Shown piece after piece: positions 54,129-63,544 of a stretch of DNA of 64,000 nt; the stretch's first letter is position 1; each line of letters begins with the position of its first letter. The notes beneath the pieces were generated by a model, which ran no database searches, was not told the origin of the DNA, and saw only the letters and a list, made by a program, of their open reading frames with translations. Position numbers and translations under genes: made by a program. Source of the stretch: Miltoncostaea sp963703045. GTDB taxonomy: Bacteria; Actinomycetota; Thermoleophilia; Miltoncostaeales; Miltoncostaeaceae. The stretch lies in the NCBI GenBank assembly GCA_963703045.1, contig OY969782.1, positions 1,426,001 through 1,490,000 on the forward strand, read 5' to 3'.

Positions 54129-55936
54129 GCGCGGCGGCGCAGGGGCGCGTGCCGTCCGCCGGCGGCCGCCCCCTGCGCCGGCTCTGGGACTACTCCGCCG
54201 ACCACCGCGGCCGGGTCGTCTGGGCGACGTTCCTGACGGTCCTCAACAAGGTCTTCGACGTCTTCCCGGAGATCCTGATCGGCGTCGCGATCGACGTGAT
54301 CGTGCGCGACGAGGACTCGTTCGTCGCCGGCGTCACCGGCGTCGAGGGGCGCTGGGAGCAGCTGCTGATCCTCGCCGCGATCAACGCGGCCGTCTGGATC
54401 GGCGAGTCGGCGAGCGAGTGGGGCTACCGGGTGCAGTGGCGCAACCTCGCCCAGACGATCGAGCACGAGGCGCGCATCGACGCCTACTCGCACGTGCAGC
54501 GCCTGGAGCTCGGCTACTTCGAGGACCAGAGCACCGGCGGGCTGATGAGCGTGCTCAACGACGACGTCAACCAGCTCGAGCGCTTCCTCGACGACGGCGC
54601 CACCGCGATCATCCTGACCGTCGTCAACGTGGTGATCGTGGGCGCGATCTTCCTGGTAGCCAGCCCCCTGCTGTTCCTGGTCGCCTTCGCGCCCATCCCG
54701 TTGATCGTGTTCGGCAGCTTCCTCTACCAGCGCCTGCTCGAGCCGCGCTACCGCGACGTGCGCACGCGGGTCGGCCACCTCAACGGCACGCTCGCCAACA
54801 ACCTCGGCGGCATCGCGACGATCAAGGCCTTCACCGCCGAGGAGCGCGAGATCGCCCGCGTGGCCGGCGAGTCCGACGGCTACCGGCTGGCCAACGCCCA
54901 CGCCATCCGCCTCAGCTCGGCCTTCGTCCCGATCATCCGCATCGCGATCCTGGCCGGCTTCACCCTGACCCTGCTCGTCGGCGGCAACGCCGTCCTCGAC
55001 GGACGCCTCGCGGTGGGCTTCTTCTCGGTGCTCGTCTTCATGACCCAGCGCCTGCTCTGGCCGCTCACCCGCCTCGGCGAGACCTTCGACCTGTACCAGC
55101 GGGCGATGGCCAGCACCCGCAGGATCCTCGACCTGCTCGCCGTGGAGCCCCGGATCACCGAGGGCTCGGGGCTGCTCCCCCGGCCCGTCACCGGCGCCGT
55201 CCGCTTCGCCGACGTCCGCTTCTCGTACGCTCGCGGCCCCGAGGTGCTCAAGGGCCTCGACATCGACGTGCCCGCCGGCGAGACCCACGCCGTCGTCGGC
55301 CTCACCGGAGCCGGCAAGAGCACGATCGTCAAGCTGCTGCTGCGGTTGTACGAGCCGAGCGCGGGAACGGTGACGGTCGACGGCGCCGACGTGCGCGACC
55401 TGACCTTCGGCGACCTGCGCGGCGCCATCGGCCTCGTCAGCCAGGACGTCTTCCTCTTCGACGGCACCGTGCGCGAGAACATCGCCTACGGCGACCCCGA
55501 CGCCCCCGCCGAGGCGATCGAGGAGGCGGCGCGGCTGGCCGAGGCGCACGAGTTCATCACGGCGCTCCCCGAGGGCTACGACACCCTCGTGGGCGAGCGC
55601 GGCCAGAAGCTGAGCGGCGGCCAGCGCCAGCGCCTCTCGATCGCGCGGGCCATCGTGAGGAACCCGGCGATCCTGGTGCTGGACGAGGCGACGTCGAGCG
55701 TGGACAACGAGACCGAGGCCGCGATCCAGCGGTCGCTGGAGACCGTGTCACGGAACCGGACGACACTCGTGATCGCGCACCGGCTGAGCACGATCCGCCA
55801 CGCCGACCGCATCCACGTCCTGGAGGCGGGCCAGGTGCGCGAGGCCGGCACCCACGACGAGCTGCTCGGAGCGGGCGGGCTGTACGCGGCGCTGTGGCGG
55901 GTGCAGACCGGGGAGGGCGCTACCGCCGTCGGTTGA
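54125..55936 (+). CDS. ABC exporter (fused membrane and ATP-binding domains)
   Basis: A 603-residue MdlB/MsbA-like half transporter. Six helices in residues about 25-320. The ATPase has Walker A GLTGAGKSTIVKLLLRL, Q-loop GLVSQDVFLFDGTV, signature KLSGGQRQRLSIARAI, Walker B ILVLDEATSSVDNE and H-loop VIAHRLSTIRHADRI. It likely works as a homodimer or with another half. Substrate unknown. Coupled by GTGA to the aldo/keto reductase gene. Bases 55937-56123 downstream hold no gene I can support. Confidence 0.94.
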   Translation: MSAAAQGRVPSAGGRPLRRLWDYSADHRGRVVWATFLTVLNKVFDVFPEILIGVAIDVIVRDEDSFVAGVTGVEGRWEQLLILAAINAAVWIGESASEWGYRVQWRNLAQTIEHEARIDAYSHVQRLELGYFEDQSTGGLMSVLNDDVNQLERFLDDGATAIILTVVNVVIVGAIFLVASPLLFLVAFAPIPLIVFGSFLYQRLLEPRYRDVRTRVGHLNGTLANNLGGIATIKAFTAEEREIARVAGESDGYRLANAHAIRLSSAFVPIIRIAILAGFTLTLLVGGNAVLDGRLAVGFFSVLVFMTQRLLWPLTRLGETFDLYQRAMASTRRILDLLAVEPRITEGSGLLPRPVTGAVRFADVRFSYARGPEVLKGLDIDVPAGETHAVVGLTGAGKSTIVKLLLRLYEPSAGTVTVDGADVRDLTFGDLRGAIGLVSQDVFLFDGTVRENIAYGDPDAPAEAIEEAARLAEAHEFITALPEGYDTLVGERGQKLSGGQRQRLSIARAIVRNPAILVLDEATSSVDNETEAAIQRSLETVSRNRTTLVIAHRLSTIRHADRIHVLEAGQVREAGTHDELLGAGGLYAALWRVQTGEGATAVG

Positions 55937-56108
55937 GCTGCGGCCTTCCGAGACAGCAGCGCGCGGACGAGAACGAGCGGTGCAGACCCATCGGCATTCC
56001 GTCGCCGGTAACTCGCGTGAACACGAGAGTGCACCTCGAAGCCGTGGGTGTCATTGCGCAGCACGACGCCGGTTAGGGCGGTCTTGGGTAGTCCGTAACC
56101 GAAGAAGT

Positions 56109-56114
56109 TAGGGT
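56109..56114 (+). promoter_or_regulatory. -10 box TAGGGT, leaderless start
   Basis: TAGGGT is followed by 9 nt and the ATG at 56124. The flanking DNA (55980-56123) is AT-richer than the window average. Confidence 0.4.
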
Positions 56115-56123
56115 CGCTGCCGC

Positions 56124-59100
56124 ATGCACGCCCCGGACGATCTCGCGCTCGGCCTCTACGAACGATTGGTGAGCAGAGCGCTCGCCCACCGTCTCGACGG
56201 ACTCGGCGACGCGGCGGTCGTCGGCGAGCTCGACCCGGCTGAGGCGCACGGGGTCGTCGCCCGCCACGTCGCCGCGCTCGCTGCCCGCGCGCTGCGGGAC
56301 CTTCCCGAAGCCGAGCGTGCGCGCGCACAGGTCGAGATCGCGAACACGATCCTCGATGACCTGCGCCGGGCCTCGCCGCGATCGTTCGACGGCGATGACG
56401 AGGCCCTGGTTGATCCGCCGCGGGTGCTGCAGGAGATTCTCGGACCGCCGAACCCGGACGGCGCGCGGCCGCGGCGCGCGCGGCCGACCATCCCGTTGTC
56501 GTCGAGCGCGCTGCTCGTCAACGGCCGCGGCGAACCCGGAGTGGGGAGCGAGGTCAACCGCGAGCTCGGCTCGGCCGACGGCGTCGATCTGCTGGTGCCG
56601 TTCGTGCGCTGGACCGGTGTGCGCATCGTGCGCGATGCGCTCGCCGAGGTCGTCCGCCGCGGCGGTCGCGTGCGCGTGATCGCCTCGACCTACCTCGGCT
56701 CGTCCGAGTCGCGCGCGCTCGAGGCGCTGGGCGATCTGGGCGCCGAGGTCCGCGTCTCCTACGACACGACCTCGACGCGGCTGCACGCCAAGGCCTGGCT
56801 GTTCGAGCGAGCATCGGGCTATTCGACTGCGCTGATCGGGTCGTCGAACCTGTCCAACACGGCGCTCGTCGACGGCCTCGAGTGGAACGTGCGGCTCTCC
56901 GCCGTCGAGACCGCCGCGGTGCTCGAGCAGTTCCGGGCCACGTTCGAGACCTACTGGGAGAGCGAGCACGTCGAGCCCTACGAGGCCGAGCGGTTCGCCG
57001 CCGCGATCGAGCGGGCGGGGCCGGAGCGAGTGGACGACCCGCTCTCGCCCTTCGACCTCGTTCCCTATCCGCATCAGCAACGGATCCTCGAGCGCCTGGA
57101 GGTCGAGCGCGAGCGCCACGGGCGCTGGCGCAACCTCGTCGTCGCGGCGACCGGCACGGGCAAGACCGTCGTCGCCGCGCTCGACTACCGCCGTCTGGCG
57201 AGCGCAGCGCGGCGGCGACATGAGCCTGCTGTTCGTGGCCCACCGAAAGGAGATCCTCGAGCAGAGTCGCCGCGTCTTCCGTCACGCGCTCCGCGACGGC
57301 GCCTTCGGCGAGGTCTACGTCGATGGCCAGCGGCCCGAGCGGGTGGCGCCACGTGTTCGCGTCGGTGCAGTCGCTCGCGACGCTCGACCTCTCCGACCTC
57401 GCGCCCGACCGCTTCGACATGGTGATCGTGGATGAGTTCCACCACGCCGCGGCACCGACCTATTCGCGGCTGCTCGACCACCTGGCGCCCGAGGTGTTGC
57501 TCGGCCTGACCGCCACCCCCGAGCGCACCGACGGACAGAGCGTCACCGACTGGTTCGACGGTCGCTTCGCCGCCGAGGTGCGCCTGTGGGACGCGCATCG
57601 AGGGTGCACAGCTCTGCCCGTTCCAGTACTTCGGCGTGCACGACGACGTCGACCTGACGTCGCTCGAGTGGAAGCGCGGCGGCTACGACGTCGGGCGCGC
57701 TCGACAACCTCTACACCGGCAACGACGCGCGCCTCGCGCAAGATCCTGCGCTCGGTGCGCGACGATCGTCGCCGACCCCGCGCGCATGCGCGCGCTCGGC
57801 TTCTGCGTCAGCGTCGCCCACGCGGCGTACATGGCCGAGCGCTTCCGGGCGGCCGGCATCCCGTCGGTCGCCGTCTCGGGCGGAGACGCCGGCGCACGAG
57901 CGCGCCGCCGCGCTGCGGATGCTGCGCAGCGGCGAGGTCAACTGCGTGTTCGCGGTGGACCTCTTCAACGAGGGCATCGACGTACCGGCGATCGACACCG
58001 TGCTGTTCCTGCGCCCCACCGAGAGCGCAACGGTCTTCCTGCAGCAGCTCGGGCGCGGACTGCGGCGCACCGACGGCAAGGCGTGCCTGACGGTTCTCGA
58101 CTTCATCGGCCAGCAGCACCGGCGGTTCCGCTTCGACCGGCGGCTCCGCGCGCTCCTTGGCGCGGGCAGCCGGTCGGCGCTCATCGATTCGGTCGAGGAT
58201 GGCTTCCCGTTTCTACCTTCCGGCTGCCACATCCAGCTCGACCGGGTCACGCAGGAAGTCGTGCTGACCAACCTGCGCGCGGCGATCGGGGGCCGCTGGT
58301 CGGAGATGGTGCAGGAACTGCGCGAGGTCGGCGACGTGTCGCTGGCCGAGTACCTGCGGCATACCGAGCGCGAACTCGAGGAGGTGTACCGCAGCGGCCG
58401 TGGATGGGCGGCGCTACGGCGCGAGGCCGGGCTCATCGACCACCCGCCGAGCCCCGATGACGCGCGGCTCGGGAGGGCCGTCGGGCGGATGTTGCACATC
58501 GACGACCCCGAGCGGCTCGAGGTCTACAGGCGGGTGCTCTCCTCCGGCGCCCCTCCCGACAGCGACGCCGCCGGCGAGCGGGAGCGGCGCCTGCTGACCA
58601 TGCTCCACTTCGACCTCTGGGGCACCAACGAGAAGGACCTCCGTCTGCAGGCAGGCCTGGCGCGACTCTGGGACGCTCCGGCGTATCGCGACGAGATCCA
58701 CGACCTGATCGCGGTACTCGCCGAGCGGGCCGACGTCGTGCCGCGCCGGCTGCACCTGAATCAGCCGATCCCGCTCGCGGTCCACTGCCGCTACACCCGC
58801 GATGAGGCGCTCGCCGCGATCGGGGCGTCGCGAGCCGAAAAGCCGCGACCGTTGCGAGAAGGAGTGCTCTGGGATGAGGCGTCTCAGTGCGACCTGTTCT
58901 TCGTGACGATCACCAAGAGCGAGCGGCAGTACTCGCCCACGACGATGTACCGCGATCACGCGATCTCGCACGAGCTCTTTCACTGGGAGTCGCAGAGCAC
59001 GACCACCGTGCGCTCACCGACCGGCCAGCGCTATATCAACCACGCCGAGCGCGGCTCACACGTGCTGTTGTTCGCACGCGAGACCAAAGACGACCGGGCA

Positions 59101-59226
59101 TACACGTTTCTCGGTACCGCCCGCTACACGAGCCACGCGGGCGAGCGGCCGATCGCGATTACCTGGAAGCTCGACGACCCGCTGCCGGAGGCCGTCTACG
59201 CCATGGCGAGGGTCACGGCCGCGTAG
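56124..59226 (+). pseudogene. PLD-DEAH helicase-DUF3427 protein, frame disrupted by seven extra bases
   Basis: Corrected product 1031 residues. An N-terminal region is followed by a phospholipase-D-like domain (about 150-290) with the HxK motif in RLHAKAWLFERA and IGSSNLSNTALVDGL, then superfamily 2 helicase motifs: ATGTGKT, VDEFHHAA (DEFH), GLTATPERTDGQ, FAVDLFNEGIDVPAID and QQLGRGLRRTDG, and a C-terminal DUF3427 domain (FFVTITKSERQYSPTTMYRD, SHELFHWESQSTT). Extra bases lie near 57210, 57343, 57596, 57694, 57739, 57764 and 57882; all lie in the helicase core, and none is a deletion. PLD-helicase-DUF3427 proteins occur in defence islands, so a nucleic-acid-restricting role is plausible but unproven. 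Confidence 0.82.
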
Positions 59227-59441
59227 GTGGCGACATGGCTGATCCGGGACGACGCGGACCCCGAGCCTCTCCGCCAGCCTCGTGAATGACCGGCCCCACA
59301 CGCCGCCGCGACCTCGCGGCATGCGGCGTTCGGCACGCGGCAGATCGCCGCCCCGGCCGCTCAGGTCGGCCTCGCCCCGTCCGATAGGTCCGGGGACTGG
59401 ATTCGATCCGGGCGGACGCCCGGGACCCTGAAAGGAAGCCC

Positions 59442-59843
59442 GTGGACACGATCCGCATCGGTGTCATCGGCGCCGGCGAGACCGGCACACCCCTCCTGCG
59501 CGAGCTGTTCGCCGCCGACTTCGTGGAGATCGTCGGCGTCGCCGACCTCGACCCGGATGCGCCGGGCATGGCCCTCGCACGCGAGCACGGCCGCCCCACC
59601 ACCGGCGACTTCATGGACATCGCCGGGCTCTCCGAGGGCGTCAACATCATCATCGACACCACCGGCGTCGCCGACGTCCGCGACCGCCTGCGCGCCGGCA
59701 TGCAGGAGTCGGGCAACCGCCACACGATCATCATGCACGAGCTCATCGCCGTGCTGCTGATGTCGCTCTCGAAGGGCCGCCTGATCGACGCCAAGCACGG
59801 CGTGGTCGACTACGAGAGCGTCGCGGGCCTGCCGGCCGCGTAG
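59442..59843 (+). CDS. Stand-alone NAD(P)-binding Rossmann protein
   Basis: A 133-residue protein made of a single Rossmann fold: IRIGVIGAGETGTPLLREL (GxGxxG-type), the acidic end of strand 2 in VGVADLDPDAPGM, and VNIIIDTTGVADVRDRL, as in the N-domain of homoserine dehydrogenase or oxidoreductases. No catalytic domain follows. The C-terminal part is rich in hydrophobic Met/Leu/Ile. AAAGGA precedes the GTG start by 8 nt. A stem-loop terminator separates it from the convergent secreted protein gene. It may act as a redox sensor; function not known. Confidence 0.78.
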   Translation: MDTIRIGVIGAGETGTPLLRELFAADFVEIVGVADLDPDAPGMALAREHGRPTTGDFMDIAGLSEGVNIIIDTTGVADVRDRLRAGMQESGNRHTIIMHELIAVLLMSLSKGRLIDAKHGVVDYESVAGLPAA

Positions 59844-59869
59844 CTCCAGCCGAACCCGGGGCCGAACCC

Positions 59870-59922
59870 GGGCGGCCCGCGCCGGCGGTGGCGCGCGGGC
59901 ACCCCTCCCCCACGGGCCGCCC
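59870..59922. terminator. Bidirectional terminator-like hairpin
   Basis: GGGCGGCCCG (59870-59879) pairs with CGGGCCGCCC (59913-59922), with a second hairpin inside. It lies between convergent genes at 59442 and 59925. Confidence 0.55.
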
Positions 59923-59924
59923 GC

Positions 59925-61451
59925 CTAGGTGAAGAACCTCAGGCGGGCGAGCCCCAGGGTGGCGGGCTTCTCGCCGCGCCGGGCCGTCGCACCGGGCTTG
60001 GTGGCCACCGCGATCCGGGTCGGGGTGCGCACGTCGAAGGTCCTCGCGCGCAGCGGGACCTTCACGCAGACCACCTGCGTCCCCGGCGCCCGGAAGACGA
60101 CCTTCTTCTGGCCGAAGAGGCGGATGCTCCTCGTGCCGGAGAAGATCGACACCTGCACGCGACTGGCGGCGCGCGCGGTCACGCGCACGTTGACGCACTT
60201 GGTGCGGCTGGCGCGCAGGGCCCGGATGGAGACCCGCCTCGGCGCCACCACCGTGGCGAGGCCGGAGCGGATCGTCTGTGGGTTCGGGATCAGCACCTCG
60301 GGGCTGACCGTGGCCCAGAGGGCCGCGCGGGGCGCCCCCGTGCCGGCGACGGCGGCGACGAGCAGGTTGTCGCCCTGCGGCAGCACGGTCACCGCGCCGG
60401 GGGTGGCGGCGGGCCGCGGCAGGCCGAGGCCCACGACCGTGCCACCGCTGCCGCGCGCGTTGCCGAGCTTGGCGTACCAGCTCCCCGCCGTGGGGCCCCG
60501 GTCGAACCAGGCGACCCAGAGGCGCCCATCGGCGTGGCGGGCCGCGGCGACGTAGGTGTTGAGCCCGAGGTCGGCCGGGGTGGCCACGGTCACGGGCCCC
60601 TCGCCGGGCGACCACGAGACGAGTCGCAGGGGCGCCGCGGGCGCCGCCTCGGCGACGTAGACGAGGCGCGCGCCCGGTCCCGCCGGGTTGCCGACCAGGG
60701 CGAGCCGCTGGGCGGTGTTGTTGGCCACGCTCTCGCTGAGGGGCGCGCGCTGGGGTGCGCCGATCGGCGCGCCGGTGGCCTGGTCGATGGCCTGGAGGTA
60801 GACGCCCGCCGGGCCCTCGTTGGAGTACCAGGCGAGCCACGCGCCACCGGCCCCGTCGACGGCGAGGGCCGGGTTGTACGAGTTGCCTCCGAGCTGCTCC
60901 TGCACCGGCGAGCCGGGGGCGTCGAGGTCGCCCTGGGCGCCGCGCACGACGCGCAGCGAGCCGGCGCGGTCGTCGGCCACCAGGGGGGTGCCGTCGGGCA
61001 GGGCGACGGCGTCGAGATTGCCGCCGAAGGTGCGGATGAGCTCGGCGGGCGCCGCGGCCGGCACGAGGCCCTCGGCGAGCGGATCGCTCAGCAGCAGACG
61101 CGTCTGCCCGTCGGGCCGGGTGCCGACGAACACCAGCCGAGGGCCGGTCGGTGTCGCGACCAGCGCGGGGTGGGTCGAGATCGACGTGTAGCCCGCGGCG
61201 ACGGTGGTGATCGGGCCGGCCCCGGCGCCCGGCGCGGCGAGGGTCGGCGCGAAGCCGCGCAGCTCCATCGTGCTCGCCAGGTCGGTGCCGTCGCCCCCGG
61301 GCCACACAGCCAGCACGCGGGCGCCGCTCTGCAGCAGCGTCGCCTGGTCGATCGAGGAGACGCGATCGCCCGAGATCTTGGCCCACGGCGTGGCGTGACC
61401 CGACGCGGGGAGGGCGGTCGCGAGCGCGCCGACCAGGAGGAGGGCGACCAA
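59925..61451 (-). CDS. Secreted beta-propeller-like protein with C-terminal Ig-like tail; start region disrupted
   Basis: A 508-residue product from the TTG at 61451. A signal peptide core VALLLVGALATALPASGHA follows. The body (about 25-400) has repeated beta strands with Asp/Gly turns (GTRPDGQTRLLLSDPLA, GGAWLAWYSNEGPAGVYLQA, RLWVAWFDRGPTAGSWYAKL), typical of a propeller or lectin-like fold. The tail (about 410-508) is a basic beta domain. A better start exists upstream: GTG at 61469 with GGAGG, but it is followed in frame by TAA at codon 4 (61458-61460), so the native N-terminus may be broken or the start is at TTG. Confidence 0.75.
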   Translation of the reverse strand: MVALLLVGALATALPASGHATPWAKISGDRVSSIDQATLLQSGARVLAVWPGGDGTDLASTMELRGFAPTLAAPGAGAGPITTVAAGYTSISTHPALVATPTGPRLVFVGTRPDGQTRLLLSDPLAEGLVPAAAPAELIRTFGGNLDAVALPDGTPLVADDRAGSLRVVRGAQGDLDAPGSPVQEQLGGNSYNPALAVDGAGGAWLAWYSNEGPAGVYLQAIDQATGAPIGAPQRAPLSESVANNTAQRLALVGNPAGPGARLVYVAEAAPAAPLRLVSWSPGEGPVTVATPADLGLNTYVAAARHADGRLWVAWFDRGPTAGSWYAKLGNARGSGGTVVGLGLPRPAATPGAVTVLPQGDNLLVAAVAGTGAPRAALWATVSPEVLIPNPQTIRSGLATVVAPRRVSIRALRASRTKCVNVRVTARAASRVQVSIFSGTRSIRLFGQKKVVFRAPGTQVVCVKVPLRARTFDVRTPTRIAVATKPGATARRGEKPATLGLARLRFFT

Positions 61452-61714
61452 CGGACGTTAACGCGGCACGGGGGCCTCCGGAGGCGGTGGGGCGAGAGGA
61501 GTCGATCAAACACCGGCGACGACGGTGCGCGCCAGTCCCGTCCGCGGCGTCGGAGGGCTCGTCGGCGCCCCGCACCGACGCCCGCCCGGCGGACGTTCTT
61601 GGCCATCACTTAGCCGACGGGCCAAGGGCGTCACCCCCGCGGATCTGCCAACCTCGTTTCCTGGTGGACGCGTGCCGATGTCTACCGGGCAACCACGCAC
61701 CCGAGGGGGAACCG

Positions 61715-61888
61715 ATGAGCAACGCGATCCTCGATCCCGCAGCCGAGCTCGAGCGGGCGACCAGCGACTACCTCGCCGTGTCCCGTAACTCGCACCTCTA
61801 CGCGACGACGGCCGACTACGAGCTGGCGGAGCGCAAGGCGTGGGAGCGCATGGCCGAGGCCGCCGCGGTGGTCGAGACCGCCGGCTGA
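61715..61888 (+). CDS. Small hypothetical protein
   Basis: A 57-residue mostly helical protein, MSNAILDPAAELERATSDYL..., with GAGGGGGA upstream of the ATG at normal spacing. It contains three tyrosines, many Ala/Glu and no cysteine. It is followed after 80 nt by the PAC2 gene on the same strand. No family recognised; even composition and the ribosome binding site support translation. Confidence 0.6.
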   Translation: MSNAILDPAAELERATSDYLAVSRNSHLYATTADYELAERKAWERMAEAAAVVETAG

Positions 61889-61968
61889 GCCGGCTCCGTC
61901 GACACCCGTGAACGGGAGGGGTGGCGCCGCCTGAGCGCGGCGTCGCCCCACCTGTCAACATCACCGAT

Positions 61969-62835
61969 ATGGCCGAGCTGAAATGGGACGAGCGTCCGTC
62001 CGACCTGCGTGATCCCATCATGGTCGCGGCCTTCGGCGGATGGAACGACGCGGCGGCGGCGGCGTCGAGCGCGGTCGTTTTCCTCGGCGAGCGCTACGGG
62101 GCGAGCCGCGTGGCCGCGATCGACCCCGAGGAGTTCTACGACTTCCAGGCCACCCGCCCGCTGATCGACCTGACCGACGGCGAGCACAACGCCGACATCG
62201 TGTGGCCCGAGGTCGAGGTGCTCGTCGCCCGTCCTCCCGACGGCGCCCACGATTTCGTGCTGGTCGCCGGCGCCGAGCCCTCGATGCGCTGGCGCGCCTT
62301 CTGCACCCTGCTGCTCGACGCCGCCACGGCCCTCGGGGTGCGCCGCGTCGTGACCCTCGGCTCGCTGCTGGCCGACGTCGTGCACAACCACCCGATCCGG
62401 CTCACGGGCATGGCCTCCGACCCGGCCCTCGTCGCGGATCTCAACTTCCGCGCGCCGAGCTATGCCGGGCCGACGGGCATCGTCGGCGTCGTGCACCAGG
62501 CCGCGACCGCGGCGGGCTTCGAGAGCATCTCGTTGTGGGCCCCGGTGTCGCACTACGCCGCGGGACTCACCAACTCGAAGGGCAGCCTCGCGCTCATCCG
62601 CGCGCTCGAGCAGGTGACCGGGGTCGAGGTGGACGCCGGCGAGCTGGAGCGGGCCGCCGAGGGCTTCGAGAACCAGGTCGCCCGGGCCGTCGAGGCCGAG
62701 CCGCGGCTGCGTCAGCTCGTCGAGCAGCTCGAGGAGGCCGCCGAGCGGGCCGACGAGTCCGAGTCGCTGCCGACCGGCGACGAGCTCGCCGCGGAGCTCG
62801 AGAAGTACCTGCGCGAGCACGACGACCCCGCCTAG
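61969..62835 (+). CDS. PAC2 family protein
   Basis: A 288-residue protein, MAELKWDERPSDLRDPIMVA, with VAAFGGWNDAAAAASSAVVF, DPEEFYDFQATRPLIDLTDG, GAEPSMRWRAFCTLLLDA, VTLGSLLADVVHNHPIRLTG and SLWAPVSHYAAGLTNSKGSL. PAC2 proteins are related to proteasome-assembly chaperones and are conserved in actinobacteria; bacterial function is not settled. The C-terminus (about 235-288) is a charged coiled coil. The TAG stop shares CTAG with the convergent membrane gene. Confidence 0.9.
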   Translation: MAELKWDERPSDLRDPIMVAAFGGWNDAAAAASSAVVFLGERYGASRVAAIDPEEFYDFQATRPLIDLTDGEHNADIVWPEVEVLVARPPDGAHDFVLVAGAEPSMRWRAFCTLLLDAATALGVRRVVTLGSLLADVVHNHPIRLTGMASDPALVADLNFRAPSYAGPTGIVGVVHQAATAAGFESISLWAPVSHYAAGLTNSKGSLALIRALEQVTGVEVDAGELERAAEGFENQVARAVEAEPRLRQLVEQLEEAAERADESESLPTGDELAAELEKYLREHDDPA

Positions 62836-63534
62836 GGCCGCTCCCCGGGCGTCCAGTCGGGGGCGGGGGTCTGTGGCGGCTTCGGCAGGTGCCGCTCCCA
62901 ACGTGACCCCGGCCGGGCCGGCCGCACCGCGCCCACCAGGCCGACCGGCCAGAGCAGGAACCCGACCACGCCGGTGGTCCACTTGCCCTTCGCGAGGCAG
63001 ACGAGGGCCGAGGCCACCGACAGCGCGTGGTAGACGACGATCACCGCCCCGCCGGCGGGATCGGCGCCCGCGATCACCCGCCCCCAGAACGGGGCCCCCA
63101 GGGCGACCATGGCGATGAGGACGGCGGCGATGATGACGGCGTCGATCGACCGCCGGCCCTCCTCGGTCCAGTAGACGTCGCGCAGGTGCAGCCACAGCGC
63201 GAATTCGTCGAGCACGAGGGCGCTCGCCCACCCCGAAGGCCGTCGGGATGAGCCACCACAGCCACCACGGCGGGGACGGGTCGAAGGCGATCTCGGCGAA
63301 GCCGGCCCCGAGCAGCAGGAAGATGCCGGGCACCATGTGGTGGATGCGCGTGCCGGCCACCGACAGGTTGCCCGGCCCCACGCCACGCCGGGCCATGTGC
63401 GTGTACCCCCGCACGCAGCCGAAGGTGACCAGGAAGGCGGCCAGCACCATCTGGGCCGGGCGGAAGCCCGCGCGCACGACCTCTTCGTCGAAGGCCCGCA
63501 CGACCGGGAACGCGTCGGACAGCCAGCCACCCAT
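62832..63534 (-). pseudogene. Integral membrane protein, frameshifted by one extra G
   Basis: Starts MGGWLSDAFPVVRAFDEEVV. Helices at QMVLAAFLVTFGCVRG, MVPGIFLLLGAGFAEIAF, WWLWWLIPTAFG | WASALVLDEFAL, DAVIIAAVLIAMVALGAPFW and VIVVYHALSVASALVCLAKG. The frame breaks in a run of G at 63231-63234 (plus-strand C run); removing one gives a 233-residue protein. Possibly five or six spans. Family not recognised. It follows the VanW gene on the same strand with a 10-nt gap. Confidence 0.75.
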
Positions 63535-63544
63535 GATGGGGACG

